Source: Ypsolopha sequella (lineage: Eukaryota > Arthropoda > Insecta > Lepidoptera > Ypsolophidae). From it: a stretch of DNA of 64,000 nt. Location of the stretch: assembly GCA_934047225.1 (NCBI GenBank), contig OW203989.1, forward strand, positions 9,895,977 through 9,959,976. The letters are read 5' to 3'. The position numbers and the translations under genes were made by a program. Shown here one piece after another: positions 21,246-31,480 of this stretch (position 1 is its first letter; the number at the start of each line of letters is the position of its first letter). A model generated the notes under the pieces. The model saw only the letters and a list, made by a program, of their open reading frames with translations, was not told the DNA's origin and ran no database searches.

Positions 21246-22556
21246 ATATTTGACATATCTGGTTATAACTATTTATAACACAACGAATATAACATTGCAC
21301 TGTAATATACGAGTACGAATACAACAATTATTTTTTCACAAAAAAAAAAGGAAATTATAGCTTTTGAGAATGTTTTATAGACTTGTCAATTCAAGCGATA
21401 CTCTCAGGAGAGAGATATCACAAATTAAATACAATAAAAAAAATATCGTGTAATCTACCCAAACAACTCCAACCATTTTGAAAATAACTGAACATTATAA
21501 ACAGATTAATAAAATAGTCTAAAGAATACCTTTCCATTTTAAAATAAATAAATAACAAAGCATATTCCCCCACATACTGAAGTTAAAATACTTTGAAGAA
21601 TCTTAGTGCTATGTATCCAATTATCCATTGCTTATAATTTCTATTTAAAAATGATAAATGACTTCCTGTTGGTTTCCTTCAAAAACTGTCGAAATATTCT
21701 CCAACTTTATTTATAAAATGAATCAATTTAATAGTTCACATGCTTTTTATTGTATAATTTTATTTATTAAGATTGTATATTTGACATATCTGGTTATAAC
21801 TATTTATAACACAACGAATATAACATTGCACTGATATATACGAGTACGAATACAACAATTATTTTTTCACAACAAAAAAAGAAATTATAGCTTTTGAGAA
21901 TGTTTTATAGACTTGTCAATTCAAGCGATACTCTCAGGAGAGAGATATCACAAATTAGATACAATAAAAAAAAAATCGTGTAATCTACCCAAACAACTCC
22001 AAGCATTTTGAAAATAACTGAACATTATAAACAGATTAATAAAATAGTCTAAAGAATACCTTTCCATTTTAAAATAAATAAATAACAAAGCATATTCCCC
22101 CACATACTGAAGTTAAAATACTTTGAAGAATCTTAGTGCTATGTATCCAATTATCCATTGCTTATAATTTCTATTTAAAAATGATAAATGACTTCCTGTT
22201 GGTTTCCTTCAAAAACTGTCGAAATATTCTCCAACTTTATTTATAAAATGAATCAATTTAATAGTTCACATGCTTTTTATTGTATAATTTTATTTATTAA
22301 GATTGTATATTTGACATATCTGGTTATAACTATTTATAACACAACGAATATAACATTGCACTGTAATATACGAGTACGAATACAACAATTATTTTTTCAC
22401 AACAAAAAAAGAAATTATAGCTTTTGAGAATGTTTTATAGACTTGTCAATTCAAGCGATACTCTCAGGAGAGAGATATCACAAATTAAATACAATAAAAA
22501 AAATATCGTGTAATCTACCCAAACAACTCCAAGCATTTTAAAAATAACTGAACATA
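20971..22556 (+). repeat. Three-unit tandem array, period about 530 bp, left arm
   Basis: The units start with CAGATTAATAAAATAGTCTA at 20971, 21502 and 22032, and each ends near AAAATAACTGAACAT. They are about 98% identical. The array begins inside the C-terminal part of the protease remnant, so each unit carries a truncated protease piece plus about 300 bp of upstream sequence. Each unit also contains a 79-codon plus-strand frame in some copies, which I regard as chance. Confidence 0.9.
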
Positions 22557-22689
22557 ACACATGAAAAAAGTTATAATTCAAAAAAATATTAAACATATAA
22601 ATAAATCACTTAACTATACACGAGAACTTCACTAAATAATACATTTTTATTCATGATATATAATTATGTTACTTAAGCATCATTATAAA

Positions 22690-23522
22690 TTTATCCTAAA
22701 GTGCCCCCATAAAGTGTCCGTAGAATTCGATATCAAATACCTTTTAGAATCATCAGATGACAATGTATTTTTTTTTATCTTGCAAATAACAAATTTGGTA
22801 TCACTTAAGCAAATAAAAAGGTTCCCGGTTTATTTAAAGATGAACATGAAGGTGAAATTTTATTGGAGTTTGTAGGATTGCAATCGAAATTGTACTGCAT
22901 AAAAACTGAAAGTCAAGAAATAAAAAAAGCAAAAGGTACAAAAAAGTGTATCACGAAAAACCTAGAGTTTTCATATTATGATAACGTCTTATCACGTGGC
23001 AAGGAACTCAGAAAGACAAACGTACATTTCAAGTCAATAAAACATCAGTTATTTACACAGGAGCTTAACAAGGTGGTATTATCACGCAGGGACAACAAAA
23101 CATTTATTTTAAAAGATAATATATCAACACTATCTTGGGGCCATCATTTACTATTTTGGGCAGTACTTTTCAAAATGGATGCAGGGTTTTTGAGAGATGT
23201 GATGGTATCAAAACATACATACATTCACAGAAATGGTACTAAAATTACAACAGGACTATATGCTGAATCAGATTTTAAAATTTTTGTTAAAGTAAAGAAG
23301 AACACAGATGTATTATTTCTATCATTTGTTGAATGGCAGATGATATCCGATGATTTGTATAAATATTATGTTGGTGAAATTTATAATCTTAAGTCGTTTA
23401 CATACTTATTTTGTGAAAAACGATGTTCTTTAACTTTTATAAATTTTATTTTCATAGCCCTATATGAATATCTACTATTATGTATAACAAAAAAGAGTTC
23501 AGAAACTCCAAAACGATTATGA
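22690..23522 (+). pseudogene. polB: DNA polymerase B C-terminus fused to an unknown domain, left arm
   Basis: From about 22700 the sequence shows polymerase-type residues with one TAA stop (about 22803), then NKKVPGLFKDEHEGEILLEF. This is continuous with the clean frame at 22863, which contains FVGLQSKLYCIK, KKAKGTKKCITK, KSIKHQLFTQELNKVVLSR and DNISTLSWGHH, the conserved end of Polinton-type polymerases. The polymerase should end at about residue 95 of the 219-residue frame (near 23150). The frame nevertheless continues with about 120 residues that I do not recognise (MVSKHTYIHRNGTKI, LSFVEWQMISDDLYKYY). After a probable frameshift in an A-run near 23493, a coherent frame continues to a TAA near 23693. 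The extra part may be a second protein whose start was lost. Confidence 0.75.
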
Positions 23523-24149
23523 AGTTGTTTTAAACTTTATAAATAAAATAACAAAATATTTGAAAACAAATTGTATCTCAAATAACAATATATTAAAAAG
23601 TATACTAGCATTTAATGTAGACTCAAACTCTATTGTAGAATTAGAACTTATAACTAACTGTTTAGATTACTTTTACATTTTTACTATTACATAAGTGAAA
23701 AATAATTTTTGATACCTATTAATAGACTGATTATTATAAAATTGTTATATTTTTTATTTATTTCTCCTGCATCTAACATTTTTTTTGTCTTCGATGTACT
23801 ATTAGCTGCAGGTGTGAACTTGATCAGCACATATCATGTTTTCATTTATGCTAAACGATAACAATCTTGATGTTCTCACATAGTCAGCATTTTTGATATT
23901 AAACAAGTCTCAGCCTGTGTGAAACCTACACCACACAGTTTTGCAATGGAAGTTGATTTTTTGTTTCGAGGCCAGCAAACATATACAAGAAAGTGGTGAA
24001 AATATTAACTAAAGTGTACTTAAGTGCAAAGTGTAAAGTGTAAGTAAGAGTTATGAATAAATAAAACATTTGATTGATAAAAATTATATCTTTTTATTTA
24101 TTATATGAACTAATTAATTCTAAACCTGATAAAACAATTATATAAAAAT

Positions 24150-24652
24150 CTACTTGAAAATAGAAAATTTATCAATATGGTTGTCATAATACCATTTCTT
24201 AATACAACATACATTTCGAAGAGCACATTCATTTTCATGAAAAATACAATTCATTTTTTTGTTAGTGTTTACATAGTTTTTAAACAATTTAAAAAAACTT
24301 GGACATCCCTTATCACCCATATTTATAACAGTACAGCTGTTACAGATTTTATTTAACCATTTAATTTTTTCTAAACCTTTAACAATAACGATTTTATTTT
24401 TAAAATAGGCACTATTACTATTTTAAAATCCTTATAATCCATATATCCTTGTGACCAAATGATACCCCTGTTTCTTTCTATCCAGGCAACTTGCTTCTTT
24501 TCTCCTTTTGTTAAACATTGGAAAGGAAACGGAGGTTTTATCAAAAATACTTGGTTTCGGTCATTAGTTATCAATGCGAACTCCTTTAAAATAAACTCAT
24601 TTTGATAATCTTTAAATCCTTGAATATCAACAAAAATGCAATCAGTGCTCAT
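24150..24652 (-). pseudogene. Cysteine-rich conserved unknown protein spanning the left arm/loop border
   Basis: The minus-strand start at 24652 overlaps the stop of the upstream capsid-like frame by four bases (ATGA). The protein begins MSTDCIFVDIQGFKDYQNEF, contains PPFPFQCLTKGEKKQVAWIE and NRGIIWSQGYMDY, and after a single-base frameshift near 24385-24395 continues with KGLEKIKWLNKICNSC, GDKGCPSFFKLF and ECALRNVCCIKKW to a stop at 24150-24152. I have the impression of a family found in many arthropod genomes as uncharacterised proteins, possibly with an RNase H-like N-terminus (V-D-I-Q-G-F where an exonuclease would have D-x-E). Neither point is established. Its 3' part is duplicated in the right arm at 24994-25160. 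Confidence 0.5.
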
Positions 24653-24993
24653 GATATATTTTTAATGATGTTGCTTAGTGGTTTGTGTTCAAATATACAG
24701 TCGTTCAGTATAAGACAAAAGGCAGCTGTTTGGTTTGGTAATTCACGATCACTCTCTATCTCAACACGTACATCAACCGATCCTGACTTCAGATACTCAT
24801 TTTGACGAGAGCAATCAATAACAAACAGCGGAGCTATATCCTTAAATTCTTCCAACCTTAACAACGGTTCAGGTCAACGACCATAGTACGACTGTTGGAA
24901 TTTAACAAATTGATCATATAATTAGCTGTTGTGCACTATTCAAAACGCTGTCTCCATCTTCGTACACAACGTGTTGAAAATTTAGAAGTTTTC
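24317..24993. other. Unique loop between the two arms (677 bp)
   Basis: This is the only single-copy part of the element. It carries the N-terminal part of the cysteine-rich gene and the C-terminal part of a capsid-like frame, both on the minus strand. Sequence identity between the arms stops at 24316/24994 within a coding region, not at a gene boundary. Confidence 0.85.
24649..24993 (-). pseudogene. C-terminal end of a probable Polinton capsid-type protein, truncated
   Basis: On the minus strand from 24993, the frame (with a TGA and probably one frameshift) shows QSYYGR, then EEFKDIAPLFVIDCSRQNEY, SGSVDVRVEIE and TAAFCLILNDCIFEHKPL, ending at a stop at 24649. The pattern I-D-C-S-x-Q-N ... 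S-G-x-V-D-V-R ... T-x-A-x-C-L-I looks like the C-terminal end of the major capsid protein of arthropod Polinton-like elements. This is recognition from memory and not certain. The protein is cut off exactly at the right arm boundary (24993/24994), so everything N-terminal was lost when the palindrome formed. Confidence 0.45.
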
Positions 24994-25160
24994 GTGATAA
25001 GGGATGTCCAAGTTTTTTTAAATTGTTTAAAAACTATGTAAACACTAACAAAAAAATGAATTGTATTTTTCATGAAAATGAATGTGCTCTTCGAAATGTA
25101 TGTTGTATTAAGAAATGGTATTATGACAACCATATTGATAAATTTTCTATTTTCAAGTAG
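24994..25160 (+). pseudogene. Duplicated 3' part of the cysteine-rich unknown gene, right arm
   Basis: This is the mirror image of 24150-24316. It starts in mid-gene at the GDKGCPSFFKLF block and ends at the same stop (25158-25160). It has no start and no 5' half, which shows that the inverted duplication broke within this gene. Confidence 0.8.
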
Positions 25161-25787
25161 ATTTTTATATAATTGTTTTATCAGGTTTAGAATTAATTAG
25201 TTCATATAATAAATAAAAAGATATAATTTTTATCAATCAAATGTTTTATTTATTCATAACTCTTACTTACACTTTACACTTTGCACTTAAGTACACTTTA
25301 GTTAATATTTTCACCACTTTCTTGTATATGTTTGCTGGCCTCGAAACAAAAAATCAACTTACATTGCAAAACTGTGTGGTGTAGGTTTCACACAGGCTGA
25401 GACTTGTTTAATATCAAAAATGCTGACTATGTGAGAACATCAAGATTGTTATCGTTTAGCATAAATGAAAACATGATATGTGCTGATCAAGTTCACACCT
25501 GCAGCTAATAGTACATCGAAGACAAAAAAAATGTTAGATGCAGGAGAAATAAATAAAAAATATAACAATTTTATAATAATCAGTCTATTAATAGGTATCA
25601 AAAATTATTTTTCACTTATGTAATAGTAAAAATGTAAAAGTAATCTAAACAGTTAGTTATAAGTTCTAATTCTACAATAGAGTTTGAGTCTACATTAAAT
25701 GCTAGTATACTTTTTAATATATTGTTATTTGAGATACAATTTGTTTTCAAATATTTTGTTATTTTATTTATAAAGTTTAAAACAACT

Positions 25788-26620
25788 TCATAATCGTTTT
25801 GGAGTTTCTGAACTCTTTTTTGTTATACATAATAGTAGATATTCATATAGGGCTATGAAAATAAAATTTATAAAAGTTAAAGAACATCGTTTTTCACAAA
25901 ATAAGTATGTAAACGACTTAAGATTATAAATTTCACCAACATAATATTTATACAAATCATCGGATATCATCTGCCATTCAACAAATGATAGAAATAATAC
26001 ATCTGTGTTCTTCTTTACTTTAACAAAAATTTTAAAATCTGATTCAGCATATAGTCCTGTTGTAATTTTAGTACCATTTCTGTGAATGTATGTATGTTTT
26101 GATACCATCACATCTCTCAAAAACCCTGCATCCATTTTGAAAAGTACTGCCCAAAATAGTAAATGATGGCCCCAAGATAGTGTTGATATATTATCTTTTA
26201 AAATAAATGTTTTGTTGTCCCTGCGTGATAATACCACCTTGTTAAGCTCCTGTGTAAATAACTGATGTTTTATTGACTTGAAATGTACGTTTGTCTTTCT
26301 GAGTTCCTTGCCACGTGATAAGACGTTATCATAATATGAAAACTCTAGGTTTTTCGTGATACACTTTTTTGTACCTTTTGCTTTTTTTATTTCTTGACTT
26401 TCAGTTTTTATGCAGTACAATTTCGATTGCAATCCTACAAACTCCAATAAAATTTCACCTTCATGTTCATCTTTAAATAAACCGGGAACCTTTTTATTTG
26501 CTTAAGTGATACCAAATTTGTTATTTGCAAGATAAAAAAAAATACATTGTCATCTGATGATTCTAAAAGGTATTTGATATCGAATTCTACGGACACTTTA
26601 TGGGGGCACTTTAGGATAAA
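25788..26620 (-). pseudogene. polB: DNA polymerase B C-terminus plus unknown domain, right arm
   Basis: This is an identical mirror copy of 22690-23522, with the same polymerase end blocks (FVGLQSKLYC, LNKVVLSR, LSWGHH), the same in-frame TAA and the same unrecognised extension. The open frame is 25788-26447. Confidence 0.75.
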
Positions 26621-26753
26621 TTTATAATGATGCTTAAGTAACATAATTATATATCATGAATAAAAATGTATTATTTAGTGAAGTTCTCGTGTATAGTTAA
26701 GTGATTTATTTATATGTTTAATATTTTTTTGAATTATAACTTTTTTCATGTGT

Positions 26754-28339
26754 TATGTTCAGTTATTTTTAAAATGCTTGGAGTTGTTTGGGTAGATTAC
26801 ACGATATTTTTTTTATTGTATTTAATTTGTGATATCTCTCTCCTGAGAGTATCGCTTGAATTGACAAGTCTATAAAACATTCTCAAAAGCTATAATTTCT
26901 TTTTTTGTTGTGAAAAAATAATTGTTGTATTCGTACTCGTATATTACAGTGCAATGTTATATTCGTTGTGTTATAAATAGTTATAACCAGATATGTCAAA
27001 TATACAATCTTAATAAATAAAATTATACAATAAAAAGCATGTGAACTATTAAATTGATTCATTTTATAAATAAAGTTGGAGAATATTTCGACAGTTTTTG
27101 AAGGAAACCAACAGGAAGTCATTTATCATTTTTAAATAGAAATTATAAGCAATGGATAATTGGATACATAGCACTAAGATTCTTCAAAGTATTTTAACTT
27201 CAGTATGTGGGGGAATATGCTTTGTTATTTATTTATTTTAAAATGGAAAGGTATTCTTTAGACTATTTTATTAATCTGTTTATAATGTTCAGTTATTTTC
27301 AAAATGCTTGGAGTTGTTTGGGTAGATTACACGATTTTTTTTTTATTGTATCTAATTTGTGATATCTCTCTCCTGAGAGTATCGCTTGAATTGACAAGTC
27401 TATAAAACATTCTCAAAAGCTATAATTTCTTTTTTTGTTGTGAAAAAATAATTGTTGTATTCGTACTCGTATATTACAGTGCAATGTTATATTCGTTGTG
27501 TTATAAATAGTTATAACCAGATATGTCAAATATACAATCTTAATAAATAAAATTATACAATAAAAAGCATGTGAACTATTAAATTGATTCATTTTATAAA
27601 TAAAGTTGGAGAATATTTCGACAGTTTTTGAAGGAAACCAACAGGAAGTCATTTATCATTTTTAAATAGAAATTATAAGCAATGGATAATTGGATACATA
27701 GCACTAAGATTCTTCAAAGTATTTTAACTTCAGTATGTGGGGGAATATGCTTTGTTATTTATTTATTTTAAAATGGAAAGGTATTCTTTAGACTATTTTA
27801 TTAATCTGTTTATAATGTTCAGTTATTTTCAAAATGGTTGGAGTTGTTTGGGTAGATTACACGATATTTTTTTTATTGTATTTAATTTGTGATATCTCTC
27901 TCCTGAGAGTATCGCTTGAATTGACAAGTCTATAAAACATTCTCAAAAGCTATAATTTCCTTTTTTTTTTGTGAAAAAATAATTGTTGTATTCGTACTCG
28001 TATATTACAGTGCAATGTTATATTCGTTGTGTTATAAATAGTTATAACCAGATATGTCAAATATACAATCTTAATAAATAAAATTATACAATAAAAAGCA
28101 TGTGAACTATTAAATTGATTCATTTTATAAATAAAGTTGGAGAATATTTAGACAGTTTTGGAAGGAACCCAACAGGAAGTCATTTATCATTTTTAAATAG
28201 AAATTATAAGCAATGGATAATTGGATACATAGCACTAAGATTCTTCAAAGTATTTTAACTTCAGTATGTGGGGGAATATGCTTTGTTATTTATTTATTTT
28301 AAAATGGAAAGGTATTCTTTAGACTATTTTATTAATCTG
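26754..28339 (-). repeat. Three-unit 530-bp tandem array, right arm
   Basis: Mirror copy of 20971-22556, with unit boundaries near 27278/27279 and 27808/27809. Confidence 0.9.
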
Positions 28340-28405
28340 TTCGATCATGATAATACCATATTAAACGATTTTATGTTAAACTACTATTATAACAGATTGC
28401 TTTGA
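28065..28405 (+). pseudogene. Adenain-like cysteine protease remnant, right arm
   Basis: Mirror copy of the remnant at 20905-21245, with the stop at 28403-28405. It has the same frameshifts around the V-C-G block. Confidence 0.65.
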
Positions 28406-28511
28406 TGATATTATAAATAAAAGATTATGTTATGTGATATGAGTTGTTTTATTTTGACTTAATAAACCTTATATGTGAGTAATATAAAAAAATATTAGTT
28501 GTAACGTATTT

Positions 28512-29139
28512 TACATTAGTTTTACATTTTGACCGTATTTTATTTTCATGTAGTCGTAGTGAAATTGGTACATGAGTGTTTTGGATAAGTCTAGAATACA
28601 AAATGCGAGATAAATTGGTTTGTTATAGACATGTTTTGTTTTTTTTTAATTGGACCGCAATAAAATTTTTCGAAAACACAGTTCGGTTTTGATATCCCGG
28701 TCTGCTTGACAGACTTGACGCACCCATTTTTTTACCGTTGTTCTCCCAATGTGTTACAAGTTTGACATTAACCTTCTTTTCAACATTTTCCATCGTCTTA
28801 CCGTAAACAGAATTATTCATTAATTTATAGAAGTCTTTATCAAAAGCAGAAGTAGCCTGGGAACGATATTTAGTGTTTAAGTCTATATATTCTCTTAACC
28901 AAGGTTTCTGGTTGAATTGCTACACACGATGAACTTTTGTTAAAATTAATCCATGTTCTAGACATTGTATTAAGTTAACGTAGTGAATCACGTACTTTGA
29001 TTTTAGATTAAGACTTGTGATCAATCTTTCACCTGCATTATTTGAAGTTTTTATGAGCTCAGGACAGAAGGGTAAATCAGAGTGTAGATCATGTTTTTCA
29101 ATGGGATATTCAAGATCAACTTCTAAGATAAATCCAAGT
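28512..29139 (-). pseudogene. polB: DNA polymerase B middle fragment, right arm
   Basis: Mirror copy of 20170-20798, with one base fewer in the A-run after the HWENNGKK block. Because of that, this copy reads on in the family-like frame (GYQNRTVFSKNFIAVQLKK) where the left copy shifts. It still has the TAG after the VHR block, and the motif C region is missing here too. Confidence 0.85.
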
Positions 29140-29228
29140 TGTTTTATTTTGACTTAATAAACCTTATATGTGAGCAATATAAAAATATTAGTTGTAACGT
29201 ATTTTACAAAAGTAAGGAAGTGAAACGA

Positions 29229-29960
29229 TTATTTTTTCATCTTTCCAAAATCAATAAAATAGCTCTTACATTTAGAGTTATCAGCTATAAACTTCGTAAT
29301 TTTGTATACAATACTTTCACTCATTCGTTTAATTTCATCGTCAGGGGTTTTACTAACATATTTTACTCGAACTTCAGCATGTTTCCATTGTTCTTCATGT
29401 GGAATATCACGGATCTTATGTAAATCAAATAACTCAATTTTTATAAGATGCGTAGCATTGTCTTCTTCTGATAATGCTATGTATTGTATACCATTTTCTT
29501 TAGGTTTCCCAACATTCGAACTGATTCCTCTCTTGATCTTTATTGGCACCTTTTTATCGAAAAACGCATCGATATTAGTATCAGGCTTTTGATTAATCTT
29601 CCTTTTCTTAGCTCTAGACGCCATTTCCTCCTCGAAGTTGGCTAAAGGGTCCTGAGCATAATAATATGGGTTCTGTCTAACTGGATCAAACACTTCATCT
29701 TCTTGCACGTCATTGATATACAATTCCCTTGAATTCTGAAAACAAAACAAAAAAAAAATATATAAAACAACTAAAAACACAAAAATATGAAGAAAAGAAA
29801 ATAAAGAACCTGAGGAATCAAACTTGGTTATGAATAAAACGTAAAAAAATAAATAAAGATTCGTTATTCTTACCTCCATTTGTCCGTTTTTTATAGACTG
29901 ACAGGGATCAAAAACACCACTATAATAATAATAAAATAAGTCTTCTTTTATAAATAACAA
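29229..29960 (-). CDS. Unknown Polinton-arm protein with one intron (right arm)
   Basis: Identical mirror copy of the gene at 19349-20080. The predicted intron is at 29736-29873 and the promoter at 29985-30018. The NLS-like run RAKKRKINQK and the splice signals are preserved in both arms. Confidence 0.55.
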   Translation of the reverse strand: MLFIKEDLFYYYYSGVFDPCQSIKNGQMEVRITNLYLFFYVLFITKFDSSGSLFSFLHIFVFLVVLYIFFLFCFQNSRELYINDVQEDEVFDPVRQNPYYYAQDPLANFEEEMASRAKKRKINQKPDTNIDAFFDKKVPIKIKRGISSNVGKPKENGIQYIALSEEDNATHLIKIELFDLHKIRDIPHEEQWKHAEVRVKYVSKTPDDEIKRMSESIVYKITKFIADNSKCKSYFIDFGKMKK

Positions 29961-29984
29961 AGTAAGTTCGAAAACTAGAACGAG

Positions 29985-30018
29985 ACTGATAAGTCGTCAG
30001 AGATCTTTATCGCTTATA
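29985..30018 (-). promoter_or_regulatory. Core promoter: TATA box plus initiator (right arm)
   Basis: Mirror copy of the TATAAG/TCAGT pair at 19291-19324, driving the minus-strand gene copy. Confidence 0.5.
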
Positions 30019-30212
30019 AAGACAATTTACATCGTTAATAAATGATATAGATAAACAAGTATCCTAATAATAAATGACATGCACATAAACCATTACTAAG
30101 TGAATAATAACTTTGGAATTACTATAACAAAACTTTCGCGTTACTCATTTCATCATCAACAGAAAAGTAATGAGCTGAAACAATTATGTTTTCATCTTTC
30201 CAAAAATCATTT

Positions 30213-30845
30213 TACCTGAAATCTAACTACTATCAGTTTTACTATGTCTATACCTCAGAACAATTTTATGACATCAATGGTCTATACTAATTTAGTAAAC
30301 CTAAACGTGACCTGAGCATTGTTTTAGACGTTACTTCTACATATATGATTGACGTCAGTCACTGGACCAAAGTAAATCAACTTTTATATCCTGTAGTAAC
30401 ATTCATCTGGAGATATCTTCAAAACAAACCATACAATAATTGAATCATTTTAAACATATAATAAAATAATAACTTTGACGTTTGTATGGAGAATTTGAAG
30501 AAAACTTGATATTCAGTACGAATTAATATTTTATAATTGTACCTGAAATCTAACTACTATCAGTTTTACTATGTCTATACCTCAGAACAATTTTATTACA
30601 TCAATGGTCTATACTAATTTAGTAAACCTAAACGTGACCTGAGCATTGTTTTAGACGTTACTTCTGCATATATGATTGACGTCAGTCACTGGACCAAAGT
30701 AAATCAATTTTTATATCGTGTAGTAACATTCATCTGGAGATATCTTCAAAACAAACCATACAATAATTGATTCATTTTAAACATATAATAAAATAATAAC
30801 TTTGGCGTTTGTATGGAGAATTTGAAGAAAACTTGATATTCAGTA
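30213..30845 (-). repeat. Two 306-bp direct repeats, right arm
   Basis: Mirror copies of 18464-19096, with units at 30213-30518 and 30540-30845. Confidence 0.8.
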
Positions 30846-31191
30846 GGTACTAACATTTTTTTAGGAATGGGAGGTAAATCCACATTTTATAAAATTTCAT
30901 GTTTAGAATGAGACAACATTAGAAAAGTGTCAGCTGTAGAAAAAAAAACTGCAAATAGCAATGACATGCACATAAAGTATTAAGTGAATAATAACTTTGG
31001 AATGACTATAACAAAACTTTCGTGTTAATTATTTCATTATCAACAGATAAATAATGATCCCATTAATAAATTACATGCATGCACATAAACCAGTATTAAG
31101 TTAATAGTCAATTGAGTTTTATTTTGGCAAATGTTGACACATCTCATTAACTAATTACTCAGTGGTCCAGAACCGGCGAAAACACACTACT

Positions 31192-31197
31192 ACCAGG
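31192..31197. repeat. Right target-site duplication ACCAGG
   Basis: Exact copy of 18112-18117, directly abutting the right terminus (...CACACTACT|ACCAGG). Confidence 0.85.
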
Positions 31198-31480
31198 TTC
31201 TAGATATTGTTAAAACCCATCTAATAAAATATAATTGCAGTCCATAAGTCATTCTGAATTGTCAAACCAGGAGAATTGGTGTCGAAAAAGACCTCATTTC
31301 AATAAATATTTCTATCGAGCCGAATTTCTCCAATCGCGTTTCTGTTCTAACAGATCCCTAGAAAAAGTATCCAAAAATAATGTACTATTTTATCAAAATA
31401 ATACATTATTTACTGAAGTAGATATGCAAGTCCTTAAAGTGTCGATTTTATTTCCGTAGCGCCTTAAAAATTCGCTTCGA
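31198..31480 (+). other. Flank with a short unrecognised frame after a splice-acceptor-like site
   Basis: ATATAATTGCAG at about 31229-31240 resembles a 3' splice site and is followed by an open frame to 31459 (SELSNQENWCRKRPHFNKYF...). I recognise no domain. It may be a chance frame or a decayed exon or transposon piece. Confidence 0.25.

Larger units (their letters stand above)
18118..24316 (+). repeat. Left 6.2-kb inverted arm
   Basis: This arm matches the reverse complement of 24994-31191. In order it holds about 350 bp of terminal sequence, two 306-bp direct repeats, a promoter and intron-containing gene, a polymerase fragment between 70-bp direct repeats, a three-unit 530-bp tandem array with protease remnants, the polymerase C-terminus, and the 3' half of a cysteine-rich gene. 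Confidence 0.9.
18118..31191. mobile_element. Polinton/Maverick-derived element, almost fully palindromic (13.07 kb)
   Basis: Two 6.2-kb inverted arms (18118-24316 and 24994-31191) enclose a 677-bp loop (24317-24993). Mirrored positions sum to 49310 in the inner part and 49309 in the outer part, because of one single-base indel near 20579/28731. The outer ends begin 5'-AGTAGTGTG and are flanked by a perfect 6-bp duplication, ACCAGG. The gene content (protein-primed DNA polymerase B, adenain-like protease, probable capsid-protein end), the 5'-AG ends and the 6-bp duplication fit the Polinton/Maverick superfamily. No retroviral-type integrase or packaging ATPase was found, and every recognised gene is broken, so the copy is defective. 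The arms appear about 99.9% identical by eye. Normal Polinton terminal repeats are usually a few hundred bases to about a kilobase long, so arms covering 95% of the element are exceptional. Confidence 0.88.
24994..31191 (-). repeat. Right 6.2-kb inverted arm
   Basis: This is the reverse-complement copy of the left arm. Differences noticed by eye are an A8/A7 run (20573-20583 against 28727-28733), a G/T difference in the small ATGGAAG/ATGTAAG word (23948 against 25361), an A/C difference near 20349/28960, a GATATATA/GTAATATA difference in one tandem unit (21838/27471), and a C/T difference near 18830/30479. Confidence 0.9.

Noticed and set aside
22188..22427. 79-codon frame repeated in the 530-bp tandem units (also 26883-27122 and 27413-27652)
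   Set aside because: It lies antisense to the protease remnant and is open in only some units, with composition typical of AT-rich chance frames.
18118..31191. The palindrome as a simple assembly artefact
   Set aside because: A perfect 6-bp duplication at both outer ends, unique flanks on each side, a unique loop and real arm-to-arm differences argue for a genuine element, although long reads should confirm it.
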